This document shows positions 13,304 to 26,692 of a DNA stretch of 64,000 nt, in pieces. The first letter of the stretch is position 1; every line of letters begins with the position of its first letter. The notes beneath the pieces were generated by a model. That model was given only the letters and a program-made list of their open reading frames with translations. It searched no databases and was not told where the DNA came from. The DNA lies in assembly GCA_013365325.1 (NCBI GenBank), contig JABVXV010000110.1:116309-180308 (forward strand), in the 5' to 3' direction. The DNA is from Dipetalonema caudispina (lineage: Eukaryota; Nematoda; Chromadorea; Rhabditida; Onchocercidae). The position numbers and the translations under genes are program-made.

Positions 13304-13560
13304 CTGAAATAGTTTCTTTATTTTTCCAGTAGAGGTTAACAATATAGCGGAGAGAGGGAAGGGAAGAAAGAAAAAGGAAGGCAAGACCATAAATTCACAA
13401 GTAATATATTACTGATAATAAAGACATTAAGCATAATTAATATTATCCTCCTGACGGTTGCTCCGATTTCTCTGTTTCATACCCAAGTAAGTTAGCTAGG
13501 ATACGACTTGTGCTACAATTTTTGAGTCGAGACCTTTAAATCAACTGGGCTCACTTCAGT

Positions 13561-13731
13561 ATGCCTCGTAATCATCTCTTCCTTTACGACGGACCAGAAC
13601 TGGACTCGTTGTTGATGTCGGAAAAGTTCAGGTTATTAAATTTACTGGCAAGTATAGTCGATGGACTTGTCAAATATCCGACCAATCCATTTTTGGCGAT
13701 ATCCTATCTTCATTGTGGTCTTGAAGAAAGG
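13561..13731 (+). CDS. Possible alternative first exon of the sideroflexin gene
   Basis: Directly after an acceptor (ctcacttcag plus one base) an ATG opens 57 codons (MPRNHLFLYDGPELDSLL and onward) to AGG|gtatca at 13731/13732, phase 0. The sideroflexin exon after the acceptor at about 14096 begins TTC CGA GTG AGA ACA ATG, open and in the same phase. Splicing 13731 to 14097 would therefore add about 62 residues to the sideroflexin N-terminus. Sideroflexins do not normally carry this extension. It could instead be a separate short gene or chance. Confidence 0.35.
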
Positions 13732-14096
13732 GTATCATGCTGAAATCCTCATAATGTCCATTCGAGTTCAGCATGATGTACTTGTAACCCTAATTAACTG
13801 TTAGGTACATTTTCTCTTCAGTCAGCTGCATTTTTGCCGTTTTAAATATACGAAGTTCAAATACTGCAAGGTTGAAGGAAGCATACTGATGAATGGAAAT
13901 AGTCTGTGATAGCGATGGAAGTTATGCAAATGAAAGTCATTATAAGGAAAAAACATTGAATTTAAATAATTTTTACCTAAACTAATATATTCCGTTGTGC
14001 TATAAGTTACTGGAGTTGTGTGCAGCCCAATCTCGGTATTGTTAATTAGAATAACAAAATTCTCCGACCAGCTAGACATGATTTAACTTGATTCAG

Positions 14097-14111
14097 TTCC
14101 GAGTGAGAACA
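14097..14111 (+). promoter_or_regulatory. Likely spliced-leader acceptor and 15-nt 5' UTR of the sideroflexin gene
   Basis: ACTTGATTCAG is followed by 15 nt and the ATG at 14112. The leader is in frame with the start codon, so the same acceptor could also be used in cis from the exon at 13561. Confidence 0.45.
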
Positions 14112-16973
14112 ATGTCTGAACTAGTATCACAGATGAAACATCCACCCGATATATCGAAACCACGTTGGGATCAATCGACATTCGGAGGGCGTGCTCGCCA
14201 TTTTTTTGTGACTACAAATCCGTTGAATCTATTTATATCTGGAAAACGACTGGAGGAAGCAAAAAAGATTGTCCTGGATTATAAGTATGTTTTAGAAATT
14301 TAATATTCAGTATCTAATATTGAAAATTTTTGTGAGAAAATTCAGGTTATCAAACATTACATATAGTACAACACTAAAGATATTGGTGATGATGCGAGAG
14401 CTGATACATGACAGATGATATTCATTAACTTAGCAACAAGAATGGGTAACTGGAGGTTATATCTGCTCTTCAGACTAGTCTCCAGCAAATCTCAACTTTA
14501 ATTACACTGCTTTACCTTATGCTACCTTCCTAAAACATACCGTCTTGAAAACCAACCTATTAATAGTTTTCCAATTTTTCATTTTCGTATATTTCGTCAT
14601 GACATTTATTAAAAAGAGCAAAGATCAGATTTTGTCATGATTTTGATTATTCTGTAACAAATTTTCTATAACGTTTTGGTTTGCGATAGCTATGCAGACT
14701 AAGTTTTAGACAAGGACAAAAAGTGCCTGAGAATTTGACGCTTGATGAGTTATGGCATGCGAAACACGTCTTCGATTCTGCTTATCATCCTACTACAAAT
14801 GAACTTATGATTTTGCCAGGTCGTATGAGCTGCCAGGTACCTGGCAATATGTTCCTGACTGGTGGCATGCTCACTTTCTATAAGTTTGTCGTTATTTTTG
14901 TTATTTTTCCTTTTTTTTTCGACAAAAGAAGTATAAAATGCAATGTACAGTGAGTGAAATCATTAGCTGTTAAAATTCCTCGTATATTCCGGCATCGATA
15001 CCACCATCGTTTGAATGTCTACTTTGTAGTATTGCCATTCCAATTTATTATTGATATTGCCAAGATAATCTGTTTTAACCGGTTGGCCTAACTTGAAAGA
15101 AAGGACTAGTTATGTTGTTCTGAAGCTTTTGATGATCCTTGATAGCGATCATCGTGAAATCTCAATTTCTATTCCAAATTTTTGGATTCTCCTTCCCCAA
15201 AGGAAAAAAATTTACATATTATTCCACGATTCATAATGGATGAACACATGTACCGCATCAAACTTGAATTTAAGATCCTCGAGCGCTGTAATATTTTGGC
15301 AATGGCTGAACCAATCATTCAATGCAATTGTTAATTATACAAACCGTTCGGGTGATAGCGTATCAAACAAAACACTTCTAACGTCGTATTTCTGCGCAAC
15401 GGGTGGTGCTGTTACTGCTGCATTAGGGCTCAATTCACTGGTAAAGGTGAATTAACTTTTTATTAGTTATTCGAAAATTTAAAGATGGAAATCAAAGTGA
15501 GAAGCATTATGCTCATAAAAGAATGCATGAACTACTAAGCCTAATAAAAAGTATATTTATCTCTTTACCCATGACTCTACCTTTTACGTAACTGTTACTT
15601 TCTAACTGCAAGTACTGAAAACCATCTTTTGTTAAAAGTCGAGTTTTTCAATTCTTTGCCAAAGTGCTAGAATCACATTTTCTATTTTAACAATGAAGTT
15701 CCATTTTCTTGTCACCATCGTCCACTTTACCTCTTCATCGTATTTTATTCGAGGCATAGGACGGTAATTATTGAGCTAATCACATGCCTAAAAGCATGAT
15801 TGTTTTTAAAACTTTGAAAAGTGCATTGTAGTCAATGCCACCGCTAGTCGGACGTCTGGTACCATTTTGCGCCGTTGCAATTGCAAATTCAATCAATATC
15901 CCTCTTATGCGATCCAAGTTTGTCTTCTACATTATTTTTAGTTAAGAGTAGATGCGAAAGGTTTATTAATACTGGCGTTTAACTGTAAGAAATTAAATTA
16001 GTAAGTGTTACACTATGAAATATTTCCATTTGGATTATATTTTCTTCGCTACTATGTGTTAAAGCTCCTTCTTCTGTTTGGTTTTTTCTAGGATTATGAG
16101 AATTGGTGATTGTTGTATTTTAAAATTAAACTTTGAGCATACTTCAATTATTAGTTTTGAAGACATTGGATACGCATTTTCTTTTAGAGAGCTGATAGAT
16201 GGCATTGCGCTAAATGATGAAAACGGCAACAAAGTGAGCACTAGTAAGAAAGTAGCGCGAATAGCTATAACTAATGTCACGATAAGCCGAATTGGGATGG
16301 CTGCTCCATCGTTTTGTAAGTATTTTGTTGAATACCTTCACTGTCTTTGTGTGGTGTTTTGATACGTGGAAGCCATAATCAAACTGTAGTGATTCGAAAT
16401 CTCAAATCAAAGTTATGACGAAAAACTTCTCATTTCTTATTACTGCTACTATTATGTTATAGTCTGTATACCGCTTCTGATGAATCAGATCGTGAAGACG
16501 AGTTGGTACCAGGTAAATCACACATTCAGTTATATAAAATTGAAACAATAAGGAAACGCAAGAAGTTCAAACTGCAGAAATACCTCTGTTCCATCTTTAT
16601 TAATATTAATCATATTTCAATAAATTTCTAAATAGCAAACTATGCTGGTAACAGAATGTTCCCGTGTTCAGGAGAATTAAAGATACTTTTCAACTTATGA
16701 ATCCGTGAAATAGTGGATAGGTTCTAAATTATGAATATCATATATGGTATTTTACAAATTCCTAAAACTGTATTACAGAAGCGACCTTGGGTATCAGCTC
16801 CAATACAAACATTGATGGCTGGTTTTATTCTAACATTTGCAACACCACTGTGCTGCGCCATTTTTCCACAGATAAGTTCCATTGAAACGAAGCATTTAGA
16901 GCCAGAAGTTCAAAATGAAATCAGTAAACTTCACAACCCACCTGAACGTGTGTATTACAATAAAGGATTGTGA
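14112..16973 (+). CDS. Sideroflexin (SFXN1/3 type mitochondrial carrier)
   Basis: Seven exons join exactly in phase: 14112-14284, 14710-14883, 15275-15446, 15832-15917, 16188-16315, 16463-16512 and 16779-16973. They give 325 residues, the usual sideroflexin length. Family motifs run in order: [16 protein letters not shown] near residue 20, HPTTNE and LPGRMS, then [45 protein letters not shown], the ATPLCCA segment and the C-terminal RVYYNKGL. Members sit in the mitochondrial inner membrane with about five transmembrane helices; human SFXN1 carries serine for one-carbon metabolism. Substrate here is inferred from family. The start at 14112 is chosen because it lies just after a trans-splice-type acceptor and gives the usual N-terminus. 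All residues I know to be conserved are present. Confidence 0.95.
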
Positions 16974-17650
16974 TCTTGGACCTCATCGCAACACCTATAA
17001 TGTAATGATAAATTTGTGAATTATGTTTCTCGAATCTTTACCTATTAGTCATCTGTGCTGAAAACCGTTCCATGTAATTATGATAAACGAAATTTAACAA
17101 ATCGCATATGCTAACTCGCAAAAAATAGCATAAGTTTGTCACAGAATACAATGCAAAGGTTGCTAACATATATAGATGTTACCAAAAATCGAAATACCAA
17201 GTTAAGAAGGATATTAAGCAAATTTTAATCCAACTTAATGCTCATTTCCTTTAAATGTCGAGCAATTAAATTGTCCGCATTCACACAGTTCACGATATAA
17301 ACTTATGTTCTCCTCTCCAATTTGGTGGCCGACTTTGGAGATATCACAAATCCCAATATCCATCTGTTAAACTCTACACCTCAATCCGAATCATTAACTA
17401 AGCTATTTCAGAACAAGAAGACTACATGATTTTGCAAGGAGCACATCCACCACGTACTTAGATCGTGCGACAGCTTTTCAATAATATGACACAAAAAATT
17501 TATCGGGTGGTACGAAGAGCGAATTTGTGGTAAGTGGCAAAAACTTTAGGGGTACAGAAAAAAGCAGCTGGTAATGTAGCAAAGTTCAATTTTTTATGAA
17601 TATTAGAAGCACAGGCATCTCCAAACAAAAAGCCCCTTTTTCCTGTTTCA
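16974..17650. other. Intergenic stretch downstream of sideroflexin
   Basis: No gene recognised. A short frame at about 17485-17525 (MTQKIYRVVRRANL) is followed by a good donor (gtaagt), but I could not join it in phase to the orphan frame at 17.66 kb. Confidence 0.4.
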
Positions 17651-17659
17651 AACTTTTAC

Positions 17660-18163
17660 ACCTATCCTTAATGCAAGTCTCGTTTGCTCTTCTACTTTCC
17701 GAAAAATCCCCGCAAATATCGTTTATGGAACTCTATACAACAAGTTATTACAGCACAATTAACTTTCGCAATTTCAAATGATTTAGCGGCCCATATTTCA
17801 ATTTCTGTTTGGTCGTACCGTAATTTTTGCGTTGATTTACTTCGGCGACGTTCAGAATCGTCATCACTGCGTCACGATTATTTCTTATGCTTTCGCCTGC
17901 TAATGAAAACTGTAGAGCAGTTTAGTGATACAAAAGAATTACCTGTAATAGTGATAGAGTTGTTGAAATCAAATGATCTTACCATTCAAAGTTCTTTTGG
18001 ACGAATAGCTAGATTCTATCTCTTTCCTCTTTATTTCCTCCTTGTCCTTATAAACTGTTTTGGTGATATGACTCTGAAACGGTTATATATAGTTTATTGT
18101 GCAATAAGGAAATTAGTTTTCTCACTTCTTCGAATTTCATCAAATTTAATTAAGTTTTTATAG
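17660..18163 (+). CDS. Orphan open reading frame of about 165 codons, unidentified
   Basis: An unbroken + strand frame runs from a possible acceptor (aatgcaag, about 17670) to TAA at 18163. This is long for such AT-rich sequence. It includes KYRLWNSIQQVITAQLTF, a basic patch DLLRRRSES, VEQFSDTKELPVIVIELL and a hydrophobic C-terminal third. No ATG lies near its 5' end, so as a gene it would need an upstream exon. Its end overlaps the stop codon of the minus-strand Ig gene by a few bases. I do not recognise it; an eroded mobile-element fragment or chance are alternatives. Confidence 0.3.
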
Positions 18164-19939
18164 ATTTAAAACAAATCTTGCGAAAATTCTCATGAGTCCG
18201 TAGGATATAATAATTACCTTCATCTCCTTTGTTGTAAGATCCAGAATTCTTTCGTAGAAATCGACTGTTGGAGTGTCCAGCATTATTGCTTCACGTTGTG
18301 GATGCAACAAACTTGAAGATAATCAAACATATAACATGTACTCAATCAAGCTACCTGTATTGTGATTGAAATATAGATGCAAATTAATTAGTTAAAAACG
18401 AGATTTACTATAAATATAACTATGTTAAAAAAGACAAACTGAAAATTACCGGTAGAAAACTGCAAATGCAACAAATGGTATGGAAAGCATCATCGTTATA
18501 AAGTAATTAGTCGTGCCTCGGCTAAGTCCTTCCTAAAAACTATAGTTATTTGACTAATGCTTATTTTTTAAGTAAAATTTAAGTCACATTTTCTTTTCAT
18601 CAATACTTGATTGATACTTTACTTACTCCTACAGTAATGACATGTAGAGTGACAGATCCATGTGGTTTGCCATCAATAAAACATTCATATCGTCCATCAT
18701 CTCGGGTTACCATTAGCGGCCAAATCTAACATAGTTTAATATTGCAGATGTTGCCATTTCCATAACTGCGAAATTTTTAAGTTTACAGAAAATAATATAA
18801 GATTTAAGGAATTTAAATGATCTTGATCGAAAAGATTTACTTTATGGTACATTACGATACCTTTTTTTAGTATTTTAAAGTAAGGTGAACCTGAAGATAT
18901 TTCAATGATGTGAGCTTGACTCTCCAAGATAACCGAGAATCAGTAATTACTGGTGAGCCATCTAGGTACCATTCAATGTTTGGCTGGAATTACAGAGATA
19001 AAGTTTTCAAGAAAAAAGTGTGAACACTTTTGTTTCAGAACGAATCAACGTGAACTCATACCAAGAATAAATCAAAAGTTATAAGCTGAACAAGTCATTA
19101 AAATTTGTGGACACAGCAGAAACGAGTATCTTGAATATTTCAAAGAAGAGTGAAATCGGACAGTTAAACAAACATATCAGATTTCTGACTTTCTTTACTT
19201 TTCTCCCTGTCGGACATTCCAATATCAAAAACAATCCTTCGATCAGCTCAAAATGGAAGTCAAAATTTTGCAACCGCAGTTGATAAAACGATTGTTTCCC
19301 CAAAAATACCGCCTTCATTATGAATCTTTTTTTCATCAACCAGTTTTTCCTTTCCTTTTTCTCTTTCTTTATTAACCAAGGAGATTTTCCGCGATATAAT
19401 TCCTTCAGTTTATTTCCAAATGTCTTTACAATTCTGTAATTTCGCATAAAGTTACAAATTAAAATGTTATTCTCGAAATGTTTCCCAATTATAGGATCAT
19501 CATTGTAATTTAGTCAACCAATTTCTGATCCAATTCTCTCACTTTCATTATTATGAAAAAGGAAGCACGAATAATAGTAAGCCATGTTAAACTATTAAAT
19601 ATGAGCAAAAACGAATCATCTCCTCTCATATGTTCAATTCTATGGAATTTTCATGAGAGAAAAATGAAAAAATCGTTAACTTTTTAAAACTTTACTGAAA
19701 AAATCCTACGTAAAATCAAAACAAGGACAAACAGGGAAAGAAACAAACTTTGTGGGCTGAGGCGGGCATAAACCTTTGGCTGCATGCTTGTCATATTCGA
19801 TGGGTTCAAGCACTGCACACTCCAACAAATCCAAGCGTCCTAATGCTTTACTGGTGGTCCTGATGGGTTCTTGAACCGACTGTTTATTAGCATCGCTCAC
19901 TTTTATGATGAATATAACGAAAAGTAAACAACCGCTCAT
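18158..19939 (-). CDS. Single Ig-domain, single-pass membrane protein
   Basis: Six minus-strand exons join in phase: 19939-19745, 19312-19199, 18983-18891, 18725-18627, 18532-18450 and 18311-18158, giving about 245 residues. Exon 1 starts MSGCLLFVIFIIKVSDA, a signal peptide. Exons 2-4 form one Ig fold: LILECPTG holds the B-strand Cys (about residue 98), IEWYLDG the core Trp, and DDGRYECF the F-strand Cys (about residue 149). Exon 5 encodes a transmembrane helix (FITMMLSIPFVAFAVFY) and exon 6 a short cytoplasmic tail. The last exon may instead splice at a gtaatt near its end. This suggests a small cell-surface adhesion or recognition protein of the kind nematodes use in neurons. I cannot assign an orthologue. 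It is divergent from the FBF1-like gene, 947 bp away. Confidence 0.65.
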
Positions 19940-20886
19940 TGCTCATCAAATAGCACATAATGACTTTTATTCATAATTATCAAACAATTTTTCGAAGTAT
20001 TTCAAATTCAGCTCGATCTGCATTTAAATTTTTTTTTTTTTTTTTTTTTTAGCAGAGAAAAACCCGATTAATTTAACTGGACAATTTCAGAAACTTTATT
20101 ACTCTCAGCATATTTATTTAAAATCATAATACAGTTGAAGAAAATGGGAATATTTTCAGAATACCTGCATGGCAGACTACTTTTCAATTTAATGCCATAT
20201 CCCACATTTACATCCTAATCAATTATTCCATCCGTCTTCCATTGCTTTACCGGAAAATTTAATCTATCCCAGAAAATATGGTAGTGTAACAAGTTCTGTT
20301 TTTGAAATTCGTAAGCGCATTAATTTAATATCAATCGACTTCAAACTATCGGTAAATTTTTTGGTTTTTGATGATTCCATTGTTATACATTTCCGCTTCA
20401 TGCATGGAAATTTCGGTAATTGCAAACATATTTTGACTAACTTCAGCATTATCATGAGTTAAAAAAAGAACTCAAACTCAGCAAATCGTAACGAATCAAT
20501 ATATCAAAGAGCACTTATTAAGCTTCGAGAAATTGAGTCCAAAATTTTGGTTGCTATAGAGATATCGCTCGAATTTCACTGTTCATTATTGAATAACCGA
20601 TGAAAATAGTCAGTCACAATACTATAATGTCCTCAGTGATCGAATTCTTGCATCTTTTTGAAACAAATTTGTTGGAGGATTGATGCCTATTGCGCATGAC
20701 TCTTTCGTTTAAGAATTTCTCTTATTTTTCAATATAATAATACCTTTTTCTGCTGATTTACTCTTCTAAATCTGAATTTTAGAGAATATTATACATATAT
20801 AGGCTTTCAGGTTCTATTCTTCTTGTACCGAAACGTTAAATGGAACGGTAATTTTATCTTTGAGCAGTGCAGCAGGATTTGCTAAG
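19940..20886. promoter_or_regulatory. Shared intergenic region of two divergent genes
   Basis: About 950 bp separates the start codons of the Ig membrane gene (minus) and the FBF1-like gene (plus), so both promoters must lie here or in first introns. It contains a 22-nt T run at 20029-20050. I see no specific element, such as a clear X-box, that I would defend. Confidence 0.4.
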
Positions 20887-23800
20887 ATGGTTGATAGTGA
20901 TTCTGATAATGTAGCAAATTTGCTTAAAGTAAGTTTGTAACATTTGTAAACAAAAATAAGGCCATGAATATTAATTGATATTAAACATGAATGACCACAT
21001 ACTGAATCCGAAATGACTGCTAGATATGATTGTGTCCTGAACATTTGAATACTAATTTTTATTGATAATCAAATTTAAGATTTAAATTGCATGCATTATT
21101 TTTACTTGGAATTATTTCAGTAGTCATTTTTTAGGATATTGATGATATGGATGAAGAATTATTCGGGAGAAAAAAAGATGTAGCGTCAAGGAAAGGTCTT
21201 TTGAACATCGATAGTTTGCTTGGTGATCCTCAAAAGGTTTATTTTTTTTTCAATATTAAGAAGTCCGTAGAAAGCTTTATGCCAGTATTTCTTATTAAAT
21301 TTCTAGAATTAATGAAAAAAAGACTATTTATTTACAATTTTTTAGTAAAAAAGGTAAAAAAAAGACTTAACAACAAATTATCACGTTTTTAACCCAACTT
21401 TATACATCATTTCAGGAGAAAAATTTGAAACAGAATATCGACGATTTTTTTCCTAAAAAAAAGTCAGCCGTATCATTTATGGATGAACTGAGTGATGCTG
21501 AACTTCAACAGGTTTTCCTTTATTTTATCTTTTTTCTTCGAACTATTCGAAAAGGAGCCTCTCTTCTTCATTTTATAATGCTCCACTACTTTTTTTACAA
21601 TCGTTAAACTGCATTTATAAATATATTTTAACAAATTTCAGCGAGAACAAGCAACGATTTCAAGAAAAAACAAAATGTCGGAGCGTCAACCAGAGTGAGC
21701 ACATTTCTAAATACTTCCTGTAGTGGAAATTGGTTGATTAACCATTTGATTATATGACATAATTCTTTATAATAATTGGTTTAGTTAGGAATGAATTTCG
21801 GATTTCCCGACATTTCCTTCAGTTTATTTTACTGCTTCTATCAACACATTGCTTTTATTTACCCGCTGACACCGCCATATGATACCAACCTTATCGATTT
21901 TGGCATCACGGTGATACCACTCCAGGGCATCCTTCAAAACAGATTTTATGAAAACTAATGCCCATTGAATAGTAAAGAGTATTAAACTGAAAAAATATGG
22001 CACAACTTCGTTACAGTATCAAAGGTACACTTACTGTCACAACATCTGGTGATTATCCATCAAAAATCATCAATAGAAGAACTTCCGATTTGGAGAGCAT
22101 ATTCGGGCCAGAATCCAGGTAAATATTAGATCTGTTTCAAAAAATGAGAAATTAGCAAATTCGTACAGTTTACTACTGCAACAGTACGTGTCCCAATTGT
22201 CATCGTAGGCATTAAAAGAGGAACTTTCATTATCTTATACATTTTAAGTACGAAACTAAAATGTAATTTGATAACTTAAATGATATACTTTTAATGTTTT
22301 GTGGAAAACCAATATACTTAACAACTGCCTCCTTGTTTTACCCAAAATGCGCTGACGTTAGATGTCAGGCTTAGTTAAAAACTCGTTACTCTCATTTAAA
22401 TATTGTGTTTGTTGGCTTGATAAGCTTCATTGCTGAAGTTCAACGTTGAAACACTTTGGATACGATAAGTCTCGCATATAACATTATGAAACATCCGTAA
22501 ATGTGAAACACATAGACAATATCATCTGATAAAAAGTCTTCAGCAAAAAATGGTCAATAATGCACTAATGAATTTTAATTTATTAGATCATAAAGAAAGA
22601 GGAAAGAAGCAAATATCACAAACTATTATGAATTAATGAAATTTCAAAATATTGAAAATAGGTCACTATTTCTGATTCGAGATGCCATGTTGTGACGCTA
22701 GTATTTGGTAAACTTAGATCGGTAGCACGATTTCGATGAAATTCAAGTCATAGAATGAATGAATCTATACCTTTAAAGGATACCAATCAAAAAAGGATAA
22801 CATGATTCATGGACCTCATATTGAAATTGTTTTTTCGTATAGTTGCATTAGGTTAATGTCAGAGAAAGAAAGAACAACCTTTGCGAAATATTCTGGTAAA
22901 TGGGTAATTGAGTTTTATTATATTATTCAATTTTATCATTAGTCTTTCATAGTTGCAACATAAATTAACAAATATGGCAATAGGCGTGGAGCAACCAGTT
23001 GGACAGGAAAAGCAACTGAGAGCAAAACTGGCGCTAGTAGCAAAGCTGATGAAAGTGGACGATTTAATGGTTCAAGTCGACTTGAATCAACAAAAAGTCA
23101 AAAGAATCGAATGACAAGCTCACTGCTTGAAATTCCTGGATATGATAGCATGCAACGGTAAAGAAACAATTCAACCGAAATGCTTATGAACCTTTCCTTC
23201 CTTAAAGAAGGGGAAAGCTGAGATGAGTAGATTTTTATGATTCCCGAAACCATCAAGTTTGCCCTTCCCATTGATGTTATTGATTGCAGAATGGAAAACG
23301 AAATTAATCGTCTAAATCGGGAAATAGAATCTTTAAAGCGTAAACAAACAGTACGGGAAGAAGCATTGATGGAGGAATGGCGAGAGAAGATGAAACGTCG
23401 AGAACGGCAATTTGAAGAAGAATTTGCAGATCTGGAAGAAAACCACCGGTCATTTTATACCACTTAGAACTGACTTAATACTCAGCGAATTTAAGATTGG
23501 GACATAAAGTGAAACCAATGATATTTAGCGCTCTTTAATTTCTAAAATTTTATTCAAAATTGCAGGAAACAGATCAGTCACTTGAAAAATGATCACGAAA
23601 ACGTATCCCAATCGCTTCGTGACATGTTCCACAGCCAAATCGAAACATTAATAAATGGACAAAAAGCATCAAAGTTTTCTTTTTCGCTGCAAACCAATCA
23701 AATCACTTTCTGTATATTACGTACTCGATACAATATGCATTTTATTGAAGTTATTGTTTCTAAATCTTCTCTCTTTTTTCCAGAAATTATAAGGAAATGC

Positions 23801-25781
23801 TGGTGAAAGTGGATGAACTGATTGCAAAAATAAGCGAAGTGACGATAAATTTGAATAAGCAAACGGATAAAAGTAACTCCGATCAGAACCATTACATTTC
23901 ATTCAGAGAGCAGCAACTCGAAATTCGAGAAGAAAGGTTGGGAGATAAAAAATGAAGCGTAAAATTGATGTTTATATGTGATTAGTCATGTGGCGCATTG
24001 GTAGTAGAGAAATCGGTTTTCATTTCCATCATTGTTTCAAATCATGAAGGATCTAGAAGTGATTAGCTCGGTTATTCAAACCATTTACCTTCAGAAATTA
24101 TGTAGCGGGAATTAATACATATGATTAAATTCAATTCAGAATCAGAAAAGAAGAGGAGTGGCTGGCGAATGAAAAACAACATGTGATCGAATTAAATTTG
24201 AAACTGCAGAATCTGTACGACAGTAACGAACAAAATACTCTAAAAGTCAGTGCTTTACTGATGTTTTATATAGTTGTGAATAACAAGGTCATCTGATTAT
24301 TTCCGCATTATAGTTGTTCATTGCTCTGATTTCCTAGTTCAAACGTTCATTTGGAGTTTTTTGCCTTCACCGTTGAGGAATATCACTAATCCAGGGTAAT
24401 CGAACGGTTGGGTTGGATAACTTTTAATCTTCCAAATACTATTCGGCGTATCTTGCACCCATTCAGCGTTTAGTGACTGTAGTTGCGCCCAGTCCTTTCC
24501 CTTGAAAAAGATATTCAAACTCCGGTTCTGAAATTTTTAATCTTCATTTTTGCAATTTCTCAGGCACTTATTTATGTTGAAGTTTGATGCTGAATTTATT
24601 GAGATACAATCAAACGATTGAATATAACCCGAAATCCTGCAAACCACTTATTTTAGGAAAAGTGGCAGGTACGTGAAGAACGCCAAAAATTGAACGCGGA
24701 AAAAGAAGCATTTAAAAGTGAGCAGTTAAAAATTCTGAACGCAGCGGAACAACAAAAGATTGAAATTGAAGCTTCAAAGGTTGAGTCACTTTACAATATT
24801 GTTATGGAAAAGAACAAAACCGTTCCTTCTAATAACGGTACACTTTCTCAGACATGAACCAATCTAAAAAAGTCTCAATTTTCTTGCGTCTTTCATGAAA
24901 GTCTCCTCTAGGTCAAGAAATTATGGATTAGAACATGTGATAGTACTATTAAAGGGCGCATTTCCAGAACTCACCGAAAATGATTGCTTCCAATTTCCTT
25001 TTGCAGTCTAATTTTCTTCGCGACCAACATGATCTGATAATGCGAGTAATGGCTGCGAAATCATCGTTAGAAGCTGAAAAGAGTGCATTTGATGCACAGC
25101 GACAGCAAGATGTGGCTAGGTTGAAAACGGAAGCCGAACAGCTTGATCATAAATTGAGAGAGGTCGGTTTACTTTTATGTGGGACGATGAGAATTATGGA
25201 AGACATTTAAGGGTAATCTCTATTGCTGATGATTTAAATAATGAGACTAATTTGTTTTCAGGTGCAAAATGCTGAAGACATTTTACAGAATACGCAGAGA
25301 ATTTATGAACAGAAATACCAACAGGTATTTATATTTCTTATCTTATATCGAGATCAAGAGTTATGTCAGGACTCACCACGTTTTCTTTTCTTTTCATTCA
25401 TTTCCAGCTGGTGGCATTGGAACGAGCACTTATAGACGAATGTTTCGAACTGGAACGATGTCGCAAGCAACTGGAAGCCATACAAAACAACACTCGAAAA
25501 AAATGCAATCCAAGGAATGAACAGTTTCAGGTAAATCCAAGGACAATGTATACAAACCGGTCAATTATTATTTGTGGCGGATAGGGATTTCGATTCATCG
25601 AATCCAGTAACAGCACATGATAAGACCATGCAAAATTTACGGGATTTCTTCTATCCTCTAACCCAAATTCTTACAGCAAGTAATACCAATGCTGGATACA
25701 AACGGTCCGGACTTCGTCACAGACCCGTATATCGATGAAAGACCCAACCGAAGATTACCTACCACATTCTCCACCTCATAG
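20887..25781 (+). CDS. FBF1 / DYF-19-like coiled-coil protein (ciliary transition fibre)
   Basis: Fifteen exons join in phase from ATG 20887 to TAG 25779-25781, about 554 residues. The N-terminal 230 residues are low-complexity and acidic or Ser-rich, with short motifs typical of FBF1: DMDEELFGRKK, NIDSLLGD, NIDDFFPKKK, DLESIFGP and LLEIPGYDS. From about residue 250 to 510 it is continuous coiled coil (for example NEINRLNREIESLKRK, REEEWLANEKQH, AKSSLEAEKSAFDAQR), followed by a short Pro-rich tail. This order, FF/LF acidic N-terminus then long coiled coil, fits FBF1, known in C. elegans as DYF-19, which acts at transition fibres to admit IFT particles into cilia. The assignment rests on architecture and remembered motif style, not alignment, so another ciliary coiled-coil protein remains possible. 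A likely acceptor lies 11 nt before the ATG, and AATAAA at 25977 is a plausible poly(A) signal. Confidence 0.6.
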
Positions 25782-25976
25782 CAGAAATATCTTCAAGTTG
25801 GGATTTGTAAAAATCCGTAATATCCGATTTCAAACCTTTTATAGGAAAAAAAAAACCTACCATGCAGAATTAAAGATGCATGCTGGAACACTGGAGACAG
25901 CTGCTTCAAAACAAAGTCTAAATACGCGAGCTTAAATATTACGACTCATTGCTCTACCATGCTTCAATCGTAGGAG

Positions 25977-25982
25977 AATAAA
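25977..25982 (+). terminator. Candidate poly(A) signal of the FBF1-like gene
   Basis: AATAAA about 195 nt after the stop; a second AATAAA follows at about 26019. The gene converges on efk-1, leaving about 910 bp between stop codons for both 3' UTRs. Confidence 0.45.
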
Positions 25983-26692
25983 ACGGTAAGAGAGTTTGAA
26001 ACTACCTCAATGGTACTATTAATAAACTTATTGAACCGTGAAATGTGGAAAACCGAAGAAACTTGAAATCCTTTATTTCTAAACTAAAAAAAGGTAACAA
26101 ATGCGCACATAACTGAACAAAGATGTCATTCCAGTAATATGCTGAAGATTGAGATTTATTGTGTACATGGAAGATCGACTGAAAGATACGCTAACAATTC
26201 GACATCGAGCTCCAAAATTAGCAGTCCTAAAAAAATGAAAAACAAACAAGAAGGTTGAGAGAATTAGCAACAAACCTGTAGTATCAGTAAACAAAAGCAA
26301 TAAAAATAAATAAAACACAGAAGGCATTTCCCTCCTGTCATTTCGACCCGGAAAAAATTCGAAAATAAAATTCCGCGATGTTCAAGGACTTATATTTCAC
26401 GCGATCATTCAAAAGTACTTAAGCACATATAACAATTTCGCGATCTTCTCCCTACTTGCACAATTACAAATTATCATGTGATAGCAAGATTGTTGAAAGA
26501 TGTAAAGAAGTAACGAAATATCTTAAACATCTGGAAACAAACGAACTCATGCAAATTTCACGAATACAGATATCAACAGAAATAAAAAGATTTTGAAGAA
26601 CGGAGATAGATGATTTAAAAGATGAGGTGAGCCGTAGTTTGAAATGAATAATACATATACAAAAAATACAGTTTCAGGCTTGAAGCATACAC

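Noticed and set aside
17400..18163. Mariner/Tc1-type transposon remnant
   Set aside because: I found no terminal inverted repeats, TA duplication or transposase catalytic motif that I could defend.
19079..19447. 122-codon minus-strand frame as a gene of its own
   Set aside because: Its middle part is exon 2 of the Ig membrane gene (LILECPTG and a donor); the rest is intron read-through.
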